This document shows, piece by piece, positions 1 through 9,459 of a DNA stretch of 38,177 nt; position 1 is the first letter of the stretch, and every line of letters starts with the position of its first letter. The stretch is from assembly GCA_945787445.1 (NCBI GenBank), contig CALZHT010000081.1, positions 1-38,177 on the forward strand. Reading direction: 5' to 3'. This DNA is from an uncultured Desulfobulbaceae bacterium (lineage in GTDB: Bacteria; Desulfobacterota; Desulfobulbia; Desulfobulbales; CALZHT01). The position numbers were made by a program, and so were the translations under genes. Below the pieces are notes generated by a model. It had not been told where the DNA came from, made no database searches, and saw nothing but the letters and a program-made list of their open reading frames with translations.

Positions 1-3000
1 GTTCCCGGATTAAACACCCCGACATCAAAGGTAATCGTATCCTGGCCGGCATTGCCGTTGGCCCAAATAATACAATCACGCAGTGAACCATAACCGCTAT
101 CCGCCGTTGCAGTGACAATACAAGTATTGGTTACACTGCTGTTTTCATAAGCACCAACATCAGGTCCGGACCCATAATAATTCGGATTGGCTCCATTGGT
201 TAAATCAGGTTGAGCACCATCGTTGGCATCGTCACATGCTGTATCATCACCCGCAGCACCCAGATTACAACCATGGTTGATGGCGGAACTTGCATTCTGC
301 AGAGTATAATCAACATTATATAGTGGATCGGCATTGGCTGTTGTTGCTGATAAAGCAACATTGCACTGGCCCGACGCGTTGGACGGATTGGTGCCGGCAT
401 CGGTGATCAGGTTGTAGGCATCGGTCATGGCACCGCCGTTTACCCAAATACCATATCCTCCACTTCCTGTTATAATGTTGTTTTTTATCATGGCACCGGC
501 TGCATCTAGGCGGATACCATGTCCACCACTGTTACCATGAATGGTATTATGGTAGATTTTAATATCGGTTGCGCCGCCTGAAAGCGTACATCCCTGATTA
601 TTATTCCTGATCAGATTTTTGACAATTTCATTGTTGGGTGAACTGACAGACATTCCAGAAGCACTGTTGTCATGGATAGTGTTACCGATAACTTGGGTGC
701 CGCCATTAATAGAAAGTAGGCTGATACCGTTGCCATTGTTGGCGATCAGATTCGCCTTATCACTCTCGAGACCGCCAATCACGACGTTTGGCACGGCAGC
801 GTTCGATTGGACATCGACACCGGACAAAGTGTTACCAATGTCCTCCAAACCAGTGGGACCGGTACCGATAGAATTCCCATAGATATAGACATTTGTTGCG
901 GAATTGGAAATAATAATACCTCTTTGATTATTTCCGGAAATAATATTGCCGTCATTGGCACCGACACCGCCAATCGTGGTGTTATTCGATGTTGCTATAT
1001 TAACTCCACTCAGTGTATTGCCTAAGTCTTGCGTGCCTGTGCGATCGGTGCCGATATAATTCCCTTTGACCGTGTTATCATTGCTGTTGTCGATAAATAC
1101 CCCATCTCTGCCATTTCCGGAAATAACATTGCCATCTCCAATATTGCTGCCACCGATGGTATTGGCAGATGCACTTCCAGAAAGATAAATTCCATAGTCA
1201 TTTCCTACTGTAATCGTCCCGTCATAGTTTGTCCCAATGTAGGAGGATTTTATAATGTTAGAAGTCGCCCCTGCCCCGTTAATGAAGACACCGGACCTCG
1301 TTACTTGATTAAATCCATTCACTATAAGGGAATTTATCTCAATATTGGCGGAATTGATCGTAAACCCATTAGCAAAGCCTGCCAGGGAACCGTCAATCTC
1401 GATCTCCGGCCCAAAACTGTTGGTATCCCCCTGGTTGGTGGTCTGAGTGGTACCATCAATGATCGTGCCATTGGCCGTAATCGACGGCAAGGCGCCGCCC
1501 CCACCACTATTCGGTTGGATGCGCCACCATCTCCTGCCTGCACCCAGGTCCTGATACCCAAGGTCGGTATTGGGTATATTGAAACTGATGGTGGTACCTG
1601 CATTGCCATTAGCCAAGGTGATGCAGTTTCGTAGAGATCCTGCTCCCGAGTCATTTGTATTGGTAACGGTACAAGTTACAGGTGTTGTCTGATTTGTTGC
1701 AAACTCTGAGGTGCCGTTAGTGCCATCCGTTGCCATAGCCGTAACAATATCGCCACCACTTAAACCACCAGAGGTCAAAGTTACCGTCATTGAGCCATCG
1801 GCAGCTCCGTCAGTACCGCTGATATAGGGGCCGGAACAAACCCCTCCACCGTCGGTGCAACTTCCGAGGAATAGATATCCTTCACCTGAGCCACTTCCAT
1901 CAGCCGTGACAACAGGTGCTGCCGCATTATTAACCCGGAAAAACTCAACGGTATCGCCGGAGGCAGCCGTGACAGTTACATCAAAATCAGAGCCGTTTGA
2001 TGTGATACTTGAAATAGTTGGTGCGACCTTATTACCATTGGCACCACCATCCAAATTGATGCCAAGGCTCGTATTTGAATAAATCTGATTCTGAAGAATA
2101 TCGTTGCCGTTCGAACTGTTGATGTATACACCATCCTGGGCACTGAAGGCGATGCTATTACTTGTAACGGTATTATCACTGCCCAGCGCGATGGAGACAC
2201 CATGCGCATTATTGCCGAAATCTACTGTTCCGGTGGTATCCGTACCGATGTAGTTGCCTTCAACTGTGGTAGTTGAAGATATGACAAGTGCAATTCCCTG
2301 GTTGACGTTGCCCCCTATCACATTGGCATCATCTGCTGCCGGGCCGCCGACCGTATTACCCGTGGAATTACCAATGTAGATGCCGTTGGAACCATTGGCA
2401 ATCTCCGCTGATCCCGTGGAGTCAATCCCAATGTAGTTGCCCTTAATGGTGTTCGAATTGGAAGAACTAACCAGGTTGATTCCCTGCCCCCCATTTCCGG
2501 CAATGATATTCCGGTCTGCTGCTGTTCCACCGCCAATCGTGTTACTGCTGCTCGAGGAAAGTTCGATGCCGTCACCACCATTGCCCAGTTCTGCCGTTCC
2601 ATTGACATCAGTACCGATGTAGTTACCCTTAACGATGTTGCTGTCACTGCCTGCCCCAGTAACAAATACACCATCTCCGGTATTTCCTGAAATGACGTTC
2701 CTATCGGCAAGAACGGTACTGCCAACCGTATTACCATTGGCCCCGTTAAGTATATAAACACCTCTATCATTCCCAATGCCGGTGGCATCGGTTCCCTTGT
2801 AATCGGTACCGATATAATTGGCCAAGATGGTATTTCCTGTGGGCCCTGGAGCTGCGGCAACTCCATCATCGATTCGTATACCGGCATAGCCCGAAGTGGA
2901 AAAACCATTGATGATAAAACCTTTGATCGTATTATTGTCAGAGTTAAGATTAAATCCGTCCATAGTGGCCCCACCACGGATCTCGATCTCCGGCCCCTGG

Positions 3001-6000
3001 CTGTTGGTGTTGCCCTGGTTCGTAGTTTGTGTTGATCCATCGATTATCGTACCGTTGGCGGTGATGGTAGGGAGTGCGCCGGCTGGAGAAATCCTCCACC
3101 AATTATCACCACCGATTGTTTGATAACCCGAATCACTGGTTGGAATATTGAAGCTGATCATTGTGTCGGGATTGCTGTTGGCATAATTTATACATGCACG
3201 CAATGAGCCGTTAGGAGGAATCAGAATATCAGCAGTTGTTGAGACCTGGCAAGTGGTAGTGGCCAGTGCAGCCATGTTGGGGCCGAACTCGGAAGTGCCG
3301 TTTGCGGCATCGGTTGTCGTTGAGGTGATAATATCTCCTGCAGAAAGACCGGTCGCTTTCAGCGTTACCTGAACGGTTCCACCTGCACCGTCTGCATCAT
3401 CTACTGTTGTGTCGATATGGGGGCCGACGCAGTTTGGTGCACCGCCACCGATATTATCCTGACATTGACCAAGGAAAAGATGCCCTTCACCGGCTCCGCT
3501 GCCGTCCGCCATAACTGCCGGAGCGGCAAGGTTATTGACACGGAAAAACTCGATGGTGTCACCCGCTGTGATTGTAGCGGAGACGACGAAATCCGCACCG
3601 CTGGGTGCTATTGTATCGATGGTTGGCGCTGGCTGGTCGTTATTGGAGCCTGCACCATCCAGATCAAGACCAAGCGTTCCATTTTCATATATCGAGTTGC
3701 CGGAGATCTGATTGCCATCGGTGTCAACAGTGGATAGGCTAATACCTTGGAACGTGTTGAATGCAATAGTGTTCCCTTCACCTGAATCTGTCCCCCCGAT
3801 AACATTTGATTGGGCACTATTACCCACAGTTATTCCTTGCTGGTTAGCCAGTGGTACCGTTTTACTCTCATTTGTTCCGATATAGTTTCCCAGAACTACA
3901 TTTGAATCTGTTCCGGAACCTGCTATTGTTAATCCAGTCCACGAATTTCCTGAGATGACGTTTCCTTCATCGGCAGCAGAACCACCAATTATGTTGGATT
4001 TAGCTGAGTTCGAAATATCAATACCATATTGTTGAGGTAAGGCCGCATCAGCATTGACATTAACACCAATGTAGTTGCCTCGGACAATATTTGAGTCTGT
4101 GCCGGCTCCATAGATACGTATGGCCGTACTGGTATTTCCAGATATTATATTTCTGTCACCTGCACTGCTCCCGCCTACTGTATTGGAAATTGCTCCGTTT
4201 GTAATTGAGATACCCATACTGCCATTAGCTAACGGACTGGTCCCGTTCGCATCTGTACCGATGAAATTGCCTTTTATGACATTGGAATCGGGACCGAATA
4301 TACTTACGCCACTAAAGTTGTTTCCGGACACGATATTTCTATCATTTGCGCTACTGCCACCGACTGTATTGTTGTTTGCGCCGGGGCCGATATAGACACC
4401 ATCTGCATTAGGGTTGGCCGCTGTGCCTATGGCATCCGTGCCTATATAATTCCCGGAGATAGTATTGCCGGTAGCCGAAGCGCCACTGATCCTAACGCCA
4501 TAGGCGACCCCGACATTAAATCCACCGATAATCAAGCCTTTGATAGTATTGTCGGCAGAGGTAATCTGAAAACCATGAAAGGCGGCGTTATTGCCATCAA
4601 TCTCAATCTCCGGCCCTAAAGTATTGGTATTCCCCTGGTTTGTGGTTTGAGTGGTACCATCTATGGTTACACCGCTTGCCGCACCTGGAATGACGAGTGA
4701 ACTGGTGAGGGTTATTTTCCACCATGATTGGCCGCCACCGCTGGCGTTGGCGGCAGATGCAATATTGAACTCGATATAGGTATCATTCGTTGCATTTTCT
4801 ATGCAATAACGTAAGGAACCGGGATTTGAATCATCAAGCGTATTCGTTACTGTACAGATAGGAATCGCTGACTGGTTTATTGCAAACTCTGACGTATCAT
4901 TATTTGATGCTATAGCTACAGCCGTCACTCTATCCATATCTGATATTCCAGTACCAAGTATGGTAATATCATAAGTGCCTAAAGTTGCATTCGTATCTGA
5001 CCCTGAGACATAAGGTCCGGTGCAGGCACCATTATCAACACAGGCGCCGAGGAACAGATACCCTTCACCAGCACCACTGCTATCGGGTTGTACAAAGGGA
5101 GAAGCTGCATTATTGACCCGGAAAAATTCAACCGTCCCACTGCTGGGCCCTGTGGCAACAACCGTGTAATCTGCGCCGCTTGGGGTAACTGAGCTAATGG
5201 AGGGTGCAGGCAGGTCGTTGTTGGCGCCATCTCCATTCAGTTTAATACCGAGCCCGTTATTGGAATAGATAGAGTTGCCTGTAATCTTATTGAAATCTGC
5301 AAATGCAAAACTGACCCAGACGCCGGAATCAGTGTTATAAGCGATAAGATTTCCTTCACCGGAAGCTGTTCCTCCAATCGTATTACTTTGTGTATTGCTT
5401 GAAATGTGAATACCATTTGCATTTGGTATTGGCGACGTTCCCGTAACGTCCGTTCCTATGTAGTTCCCTTGAATAGTATTTGAATCTGTGAAATCGCCAC
5501 TAATACTTATCCCTGCTGCAGTATGTCCCGAGATGATATTTCTCTCTTCCGCTGCATTCCCACCTATTTCATTAGAGTCGGACCCTGCCTGAACGGCGAT
5601 TCCATAAGTTGTGGTGCCGACGGCAGCAGTTCCCGAGGCATTTATGCCAATGTAGTTCCCCTGGATAACATTAAAAGATCCGCCAATATCTATCCTGATG
5701 TTATACAGGGTATTTCCGGCGATGATGTTTCGCTGGACAGCTGATGTTCCGCCGACTGTGTTCGAGTTTAGGCCGATGATATGTATTCCATACATGTTCG
5801 GAATGGCTACGGATCCGGCATAGTCGGTTCCGATATAACATGCGATAATCCCATTGCTGCTTCCCGCCACAGCCAACCTGACTCCTGAAGACATTCCGGT
5901 ATTAAAGCCATTAATGATGAATCCTTTTATCACATTGAATGAAGAGTTCAGACTCAGGCCCCATTGAGTGCCCAATGTGACGGCTGAGCCTTCGATCTCG

Positions 6001-8198
6001 ATCTCCGGACCCTGGCTGTTGGTGTTTCCCTGGTTGGTTGTTTGCGATGTTCCGTCAATTATCGTGCCATTGGCGGTAACGGCCGAGAGGACAGAGGCAT
6101 CATCAATAGAGATGCGCCACCAGGAATCGGCGCCTATGGTCTGATAATTAGGATCGGTATTGGGTATATTGAAGAAAATAGCGGTATTTGGGGTGCCGTT
6201 GGCCAACGTAATACAATTTTCCAGCGAACCGGCGCCTGATGTATTGGTGTTGGTAACGGTACAGCTAGAAACAATAGTCAGCGTAGCATCTGCATTGTCA
6301 TTATTGACCAATACACTGCCCACTGGTTCGGTAGTCACCGCTCCCTGCAGTGTATTGCCGAGTACGGCGCCGGCCGCAATGTCGTAAGTAATCAGATACT
6401 GCGTAGCTGTCGTATTGATTGGTTCACTCAACCCGGTGAGGACGGCCTCGCCTGCGCTGAAGGAAACACCACTGCCGATTTGGGTGTCGCCGGCATCCCA
6501 TTCGTTGGCGGTTGACCCGTCATCACGCCACAGCTTGACGCCACCGGCCGCCACATCGCTATCAGCACCGATCCCGCTGCGAGTTACGGTGAGTTTATTC
6601 AGATAATCTGTGCCAGTCCCCATGGCCAGGGTAAAACTACTGACCGCATTATTAGTGCTGTTGGGGATATTGTATTTATCGGCAGGACTGGTTCCATCAC
6701 CGATATTGAAGGACGGCCCATGAGTGGCAAAGACGAACATCTGACTCATACTCACCGAACTCCCGCTGACATGCTGGATACCGACTTCAAGGTTATCGAA
6801 ATCAGTTGGCGTCCAGTTCAGGCCTGTCCAGGTGTAGGTTAATGGAAGCGTACAACACGCCCCGTCAATATCGGCAAAGGTGGTACTGTCAACAGGAGAA
6901 CCATCAGTGCCAATACGTTGATAACTCAGGGTAATATCCGGTCTTGCACCGCCACCGGTCTTCCCGGCCATAACATAGGCAGTAATTTCTGTAACCAAAT
7001 GCCCATTGGGAATCAGGCCGTTATCAAGGGTAAAGGTATTACGGCCACTCGTTCCACTCAGATTGGAGGCGGTATCATTTACCGCCGGCTGGCCGGTGCC
7101 GGCATTTGCAGGTTGATCGTTGACACAATCCCACCGGTTGGCGCAACCATTTGCGGTAAAGGCGGTATTGATGCCATCACCTGTAGGATGAAAAGCTTCG
7201 TCCAGAATTCCCCCGCCATCAGTAGTTTTGAGGATGACACCATCCCAACCGGTAATCCAACCGATATTGGCATCCACTGGAAAATGCATCCCCGTCAGAA
7301 AAAAACCTGATTCGAAGTTTTGCGTGGCCCAAGTAAAACCGCCATTATCAGTACGCAGGATGGTACCGGCATAACCAAGGATGAAACCTGTATTGGCATT
7401 GAGGAATTGAATTTCACGTAATAAGTAACCTGGCCCAGGATCGTCAGCAAACCAGTTCTCACCACCATCCGTCGTTTTATCCAGATTACCAATGTCACCT
7501 GCGGCATACCCGGTCGTATTATCGAAGAAAAATAGGTCCGAATAACTCCGGAAGGCCTCGGTATATTTGACAACCCAGTTGGTTCCCCCATCAGTAGTTT
7601 TAACAATAACACCTTCAAAGCCGGCAACAAATCCGGTGCTGGCATCGACCGGAAAGGTCACGGCCCGCAAATGTTCCGTAGTATTGGAGGTCTGTGGGCT
7701 CCAGTTTTCACCGCCATCAATGGTCTTAAGTATAGTACCGCTGTCACCAACGACATAACCTGTAGTGGTGTCTACTGGGAAATGAATTCCATACAATGGG
7801 GGATACGTTCCGAATGTTTTAACCACCCAGTTGGTGCCGCCATCAGTGGTTTTCAGGATTGTCCCGTTGCCACCGACAGCAAAACCGGTGGAGGCATCGA
7901 CCGGGAAATGAAGAGCATAAATATGTTCCGAAGTGTTACTGGTTTGAGAATTCCAGTTATTGCCGCCGTCGATGGTCTTGAGGATGGTACCATTCGCCCC
8001 AACGACATAACCGGTGTTGTTGTCAACGGGGAATCGTACCCTGTAGAGATTTTCCGAAGTTCCTGAGTTCTGGGTGGACCAAGTGGCCCAAGCTGATGGG
8101 ACTGTGATAAAAAAAAATATTAATAGAAATACAAATCGAATGATATGCTGAGCTCTGTACGTATTACAAATTAGTATTTGTTGATGCAGCGGTTTCAT
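1..8198 (-). CDS. Giant secreted Ycf48-like propeller / right-handed beta-helix protein (partial, C-terminus outside window)
   Basis: The frame is open from the ATG at 8198 to the left edge (over 2,730 codons, no stop seen in the stretches I translated), so the C-terminus and any anchor are missing. Residues 1-38 are a signal peptide with a hydrophobic core ending in PSAWA. Residues ~39-325 hold about seven repeats of the type GY..G..GTILKT.DGG.NW, the Ycf48/BNR-like beta-propeller signature. Residues ~335-645 are a linker domain I cannot name. From residue ~646 there are tandem beta-helix modules rich in GNYIGTD.TGT, NTIGG and RNIISGN motifs. Composition (Gly, Asn, Thr, Ser, Asp) fits extracellular solenoid adhesins or surface-layer-like proteins; no catalytic motif was seen. 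The start has no good Shine-Dalgarno and sits right after a terminator hairpin and a GEMM riboswitch. Adhesion is inference from the architecture; the secreted beta-helix character is clear. Confidence 0.9.
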   Translation of the reverse strand, partial: MKPLHQQILICNTYRAQHIIRFVFLLIFFFITVPSAWATWSTQNSGTSENLYRVRFPVDNNTGYVVGANGTILKTIDGGNNWNSQTSNTSEHIYALHFPVDASTGFAVGGNGTILKTTDGGTNWVVKTFGTYPPLYGIHFPVDTTTGYVVGDSGTILKTIDGGENWSPQTSNTTEHLRAVTFPVDASTGFVAGFEGVIVKTTDGGTNWVVKYTEAFRSYSDLFFFDNTTGYAAGDIGNLDKTTDGGENWFADDPGPGYLLREIQFLNANTGFILGYAGTILRTDNGGFTWATQNFESGFFLTGMHFPVDANIGWITGWDGVILKTTDGGGILDEAFHPTGDGINTAFTANGCANRWDCVNDQPANAGTGQPAVNDTASNLSGTSGRNTFTLDNGLIPNGHLVTEITAYVMAGKTGGGARPDITLSYQRIGTDGSPVDSTTFADIDGACCTLPLTYTWTGLNWTPTDFDNLEVGIQHVSGSSVSMSQMFVFATHGPSFNIGDGTSPADKYNIPNSTNNAVSSFTLAMGTGTDYLNKLTVTRSGIGADSDVAAGGVKLWRDDGSTANEWDAGDTQIGSGVSFSAGEAVLTGLSEPINTTATQYLITYDIAAGAVLGNTLQGAVTTEPVGSVLVNNDNADATLTIVSSCTVTNTNTSGAGSLENCITLANGTPNTAIFFNIPNTDPNYQTIGADSWWRISIDDASVLSAVTANGTIIDGTSQTTNQGNTNSQGPEIEIEGSAVTLGTQWGLSLNSSFNVIKGFIINGFNTGMSSGVRLAVAGSSNGIIACYIGTDYAGSVAIPNMYGIHIIGLNSNTVGGTSAVQRNIIAGNTLYNIRIDIGGSFNVIQGNYIGINASGTAAVGTTTYGIAVQAGSDSNEIGGNAAEERNIISGHTAAGISISGDFTDSNTIQGNYIGTDVTGTSPIPNANGIHISSNTQSNTIGGTASGEGNLIAYNTDSGVWVSFAFADFNKITGNSIYSNNGLGIKLNGDGANNDLPAPSISSVTPSGADYTVVATGPSSGTVEFFRVNNAASPFVQPDSSGAGEGYLFLGACVDNGACTGPYVSGSDTNATLGTYDITILGTGISDMDRVTAVAIASNNDTSEFAINQSAIPICTVTNTLDDSNPGSLRYCIENATNDTYIEFNIASAANASGGGQSWWKITLTSSLVIPGAASGVTIDGTTQTTNQGNTNTLGPEIEIDGNNAAFHGFQITSADNTIKGLIIGGFNVGVAYGVRISGASATGNTISGNYIGTDAIGTAANPNADGVYIGPGANNNTVGGSSANDRNIVSGNNFSGVSIFGPDSNVIKGNFIGTDANGTSPLANGSMGISITNGAISNTVGGSSAGDRNIISGNTSTAIRIYGAGTDSNIVRGNYIGVNVNADAALPQQYGIDISNSAKSNIIGGSAADEGNVISGNSWTGLTIAGSGTDSNVVLGNYIGTNESKTVPLANQQGITVGNSAQSNVIGGTDSGEGNTIAFNTFQGISLSTVDTDGNQISGNSIYENGTLGLDLDGAGSNNDQPAPTIDTIAPSGADFVVSATITAGDTIEFFRVNNLAAPAVMADGSGAGEGHLFLGQCQDNIGGGAPNCVGPHIDTTVDDADGAGGTVQVTLKATGLSAGDIITSTTTDAANGTSEFGPNMAALATTTCQVSTTADILIPPNGSLRACINYANSNPDTMISFNIPTSDSGYQTIGGDNWWRISPAGALPTITANGTIIDGSTQTTNQGNTNSQGPEIEIRGGATMDGFNLNSDNNTIKGFIINGFSTSGYAGIRIDDGVAAAPGPTGNTILANYIGTDYKGTDATGIGNDRGVYILNGANGNTVGSTVLADRNVISGNTGDGVFVTGAGSDSNIVKGNYIGTDVNGTAELGNGGDGIELSSSSSNTIGGGTAADRNIIAGNGGQGINLVSSSNSNTIKGNYIGIDSTGSAEIANGSNGIYIGNSTGNTVGGPAADDANVIGGNVNQGIALVISSTTTVEGNYIGTDTTGTVDFGNNAHGVSIALGSDNTVTSNSIAFSAQDGVYINSSNGNDILQNQIYSNTSLGINLDGGANGNKVAPTISSITSNGSDFDVTVTAASGDTVEFFRVNNAAAPVVTADGSGSGEGYLFLGSCTDGGGVCSGPYISGTDGAADGSMTVTLTSGGLSGGDIVTAMATDGTNGTSEFATNQTTPVTCTVTNTNDSGAGSLRNCITLANGNAGTTISFNIPNTDLGYQDLGAGRRWWRIQPNSGGGGALPSITANGTIIDGTTQTTNQGDTNSFGPEIEIDGSLAGFANGFTINSANIEINSLIVNGFNQVTRSGVFINGAGATSNIIKSSYIGTNYDGTITVGNDYGIYLSGSASANTIGGSNIGDGNVISGNGRDGVFIDNSNDNTVKGNYIGTDRTGTQDLGNTLSGVNIATSNNTTIGGVGANDGNIISGNNQRGIIISNSATNVYIYGNSIGTGPTGLEDIGNTLSGVDVQSNAAVPNVVIGGLESDKANLIANNGNGISLLSINGGTQVIGNTIHDNSASGMSVSSPNNEIVKNLIRNNNQGCTLSGGATDIKIYHNTIHGNSGGHGIRLDAAGAMIKNNIITGSGGYGIWVNGGAMTDAYNLITDAGTNPSNASGQCNVALSATTANADPLYNVDYTLQNASSAINHGCNLGAAGDDTACDDANDGAQPDLTNGANPNYYGSGPDVGAYENSSVTNTCIVTATADSGYGSLRDCIIWANGNAGQDTITFDVGVFNPG
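122..6263 (-). repeat. Four tandem beta-helix modules (plus start of a fifth) inside the giant protein gene
   Basis: Each module opens with a cysteine-led segment (C.VT.T.D..GSLR.CI..AN), continues with a WWRI/WWKI stretch and T.NGTIIDGTTQTTNQG..GPEIEI, runs through many GNYIGTD turns, and usually closes with GDTVEFFRVNN..AP and EGYLFLG. The leading Cys codons start at 6263, 4856, 3251, 1673 and 122, giving periods of 1407, 1605, 1578 and 1551 bases. All are multiples of three. The fourth module ends differently (NHGCNLGAAGDD, then GPDVGAYEN), suggesting it may be the last full helix. The copies have diverged at base level, so they are old duplications. Confidence 0.88.
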
Positions 8199-8205
8199 TT
8201 TGTCA

Positions 8206-8241
8206 TAAAAAAAAGCCTGCCCCGGACGGGTGACAGGCTTT
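8206..8241 (-). terminator. Intrinsic terminator of the riboswitch leader
   Basis: Read on the minus strand, AAAGCCTG pairs with CAGGCTTT around a GC-rich loop, followed by a run of eight T. The T run ends only a few bases before the ATG at 8198, so the terminator controls just the downstream giant gene. Its 5' arm contains GTCACCCG, an exact 8-base complement of CGGGTGAC in the aptamer, a possible antiterminator pairing. Confidence 0.85.
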
Positions 8242-8257
8242 GTCTCCTAACACATGG

Positions 8258-8352
8258 TTTGAAAACTTCGGCAGCCCCACTATCCCGCCGTTGGCAGGAC
8301 TGGTGGCTTTGCGTCACCCGGTTACCCGGGTTTTGCCCTTTTCGGATTAGAT
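8258..8352 (-). promoter_or_regulatory. GEMM-I class cyclic dinucleotide riboswitch aptamer
   Basis: The minus strand shows the conserved GEMM-I blocks in order: GGGCAAAACC, a P2 hairpin closed by a GTAA (GNRA) tetraloop, GACGCAAAGCC, a variable P3 arm, then GGGGCTGCCGA. Short flanking GAAAA and TTTTC segments could form P1. This block order matches the well-known c-di-GMP-I aptamers. The GGGC at the first block resembles c-di-GMP binders; a related subgroup in deltaproteobacteria binds cyclic GMP-AMP, and I cannot exclude it. It precedes an intrinsic terminator and the giant beta-helix gene, so it probably acts by attenuation. Whether the ligand turns the gene on or off is not settled by the sequence. 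Confidence 0.88.
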
Positions 8353-8465
8353 AATATTTTATTAAAGTGCCCTTGCTCTCCTTTTAAATTCAATTACATA
8401 TCACTTTTTATTATATGATATTCCAATACAATTTATAAGCAAAAAACTTCAAAAGGAGTGGCGCC

Positions 8466-8897
8466 ATGATACAAAACAACCTGGTCAGAAAAGGAATTAT
8501 TATAGGTATGCTTTTTATCATGTTCTGCCAGATGTCGGGTTGCGGCTATATTTTGCATCCGGAACGACGGAATCAGTCCGTTGATGGGGGCATTGCCGTG
8601 CTTGATGGCCTGTTGCTCTTCTTTGGTATCCTTCCCGGTGCTGTAGCATTTGCAGTGGATTTCACCACCAACACCATATATCTGCCGCCCAATCAATCTC
8701 TCCTTGAGTCGGAAGGAAAGCAGAACCTCTTAGCAGTGAAACTGCCGCCAGGAAAGCTTGAGCACAAGGAAATTGAAAGATTCGTCAACCAATATTATGA
8801 CACAAGTGTGCGTCTCAATAAGGAACATTTCATAATCAAGCCAGTTGAAAACATAGATGTAGTGCGGAAGGTTCTTTTGGGCAAACCTGTTTCATAA
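8466..8897 (+). CDS. Small predicted lipoprotein, function unknown
   Basis: This 143-residue protein begins with a signal sequence and a lipobox (QMSGC, Cys at residue 26), so it should be lipid-anchored, probably at the outer membrane. After the Cys comes GYILHPERR, then a hydrophobic stretch (VLDGLLLFFGILPGAVAFAV) followed by DFTTNTIYLP. The pattern resembles a family of small lipoproteins in proteobacteria whose database names are unreliable. The start is supported by AAGGAG eight bases upstream. The gene points away from the riboswitch-controlled gene, so the two share a 267-base divergent intergenic region. No function can be assigned. Confidence 0.8.
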   Translation: MIQNNLVRKGIIIGMLFIMFCQMSGCGYILHPERRNQSVDGGIAVLDGLLLFFGILPGAVAFAVDFTTNTIYLPPNQSLLESEGKQNLLAVKLPPGKLEHKEIERFVNQYYDTSVRLNKEHFIIKPVENIDVVRKVLLGKPVS

Positions 8898-9057
8898 CTG
8901 AGATTGAAATTCCTGCTAGCGGAGATTTCTCATGGCATGTTGAAGCATAGTGAAGATTATGTTTGCGCAGGATTGTCGGAGACTACAATTGTGCAATCCA
9001 AAAGATTAGGATTAGGGACTAGGGATCACCCTTGACAAATGGGTACTATCGGATAGA

Positions 9058-9459
9058 TCAGGCAATCCAGACGATTTTCACTTCATCCTTCAGCAATTTA
9101 AACTCAGGGTCTCCGGTCAGCACTGTGGCCTTGCGTTGTTTAGCAAGTGCCGCAGCAAAGCAGTCAGCGTAAGCAATCTTGTATTTTCCTTTGAGTTTTG
9201 CCGCTGCCTTGGTAAGTGAATGGTCAGCTTCAATCAAAGTAAGAGGATAATTGCCTAAGTGTTTTATCACCTCCTCCGCTACAGTTTCGCTCTGCTCCCG
9301 CATAACGGTGTAGTATATTTCTCCCCAGTTGGTGATGCATAATAAGCCCTCCGCCCTGTTGAGCATCACTTCGCGTAGAGCCTTTTCGACCTGGTCAGCA
9401 CCTGGCTCATCCTCCAAAAAGGCGAGGATGGCATAGCTGTCAAAAACATAGCGCTTCAT
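9058..9459 (-). CDS. vapC: VapC-type PIN-domain toxin (ribonuclease)
   Basis: This 133-residue protein has the PIN-domain acidic residues: Asp in VFDSYAIL near the N-terminus, Glu in TNWGEIYY, Asp in IAYADCFAAALA and Asp in LTGDPEF. These coordinate the metal ions of the ribonuclease active site in VapC toxins, which cleave tRNA or rRNA when released from the antitoxin. Length is typical. Its start overlaps the last codons of the upstream AbrB-type antitoxin gene by four bases, the usual sign of translational coupling. The RNA target cannot be told from sequence. Confidence 0.92.
   Translation of the reverse strand: MKRYVFDSYAILAFLEDEPGADQVEKALREVMLNRAEGLLCITNWGEIYYTVMREQSETVAEEVIKHLGNYPLTLIEADHSLTKAAAKLKGKYKIAYADCFAAALAKQRKATVLTGDPEFKLLKDEVKIVWIA

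Noticed and set aside
122-6263. Long-period repeats that might suggest a CRISPR array or satellite DNA
   Set aside because: The periods (1407-1605 bases) are multiples of three and encode homologous protein modules; there is no short repeat/spacer structure.
619-8066. Many open frames of 60-200 codons on both strands in the first 8 kb
   Set aside because: They lie in other frames over the giant minus-strand gene, show low-complexity or Pro/Leu-rich composition and match no family; they are shadows of the repeat protein.
8466-8897. Naming the small lipoprotein a polyribonucleotide nucleotidyltransferase, as similar proteins are often labelled
   Set aside because: The protein has 143 residues with a lipobox and none of the RNase PH, KH or S1 domains of that enzyme.
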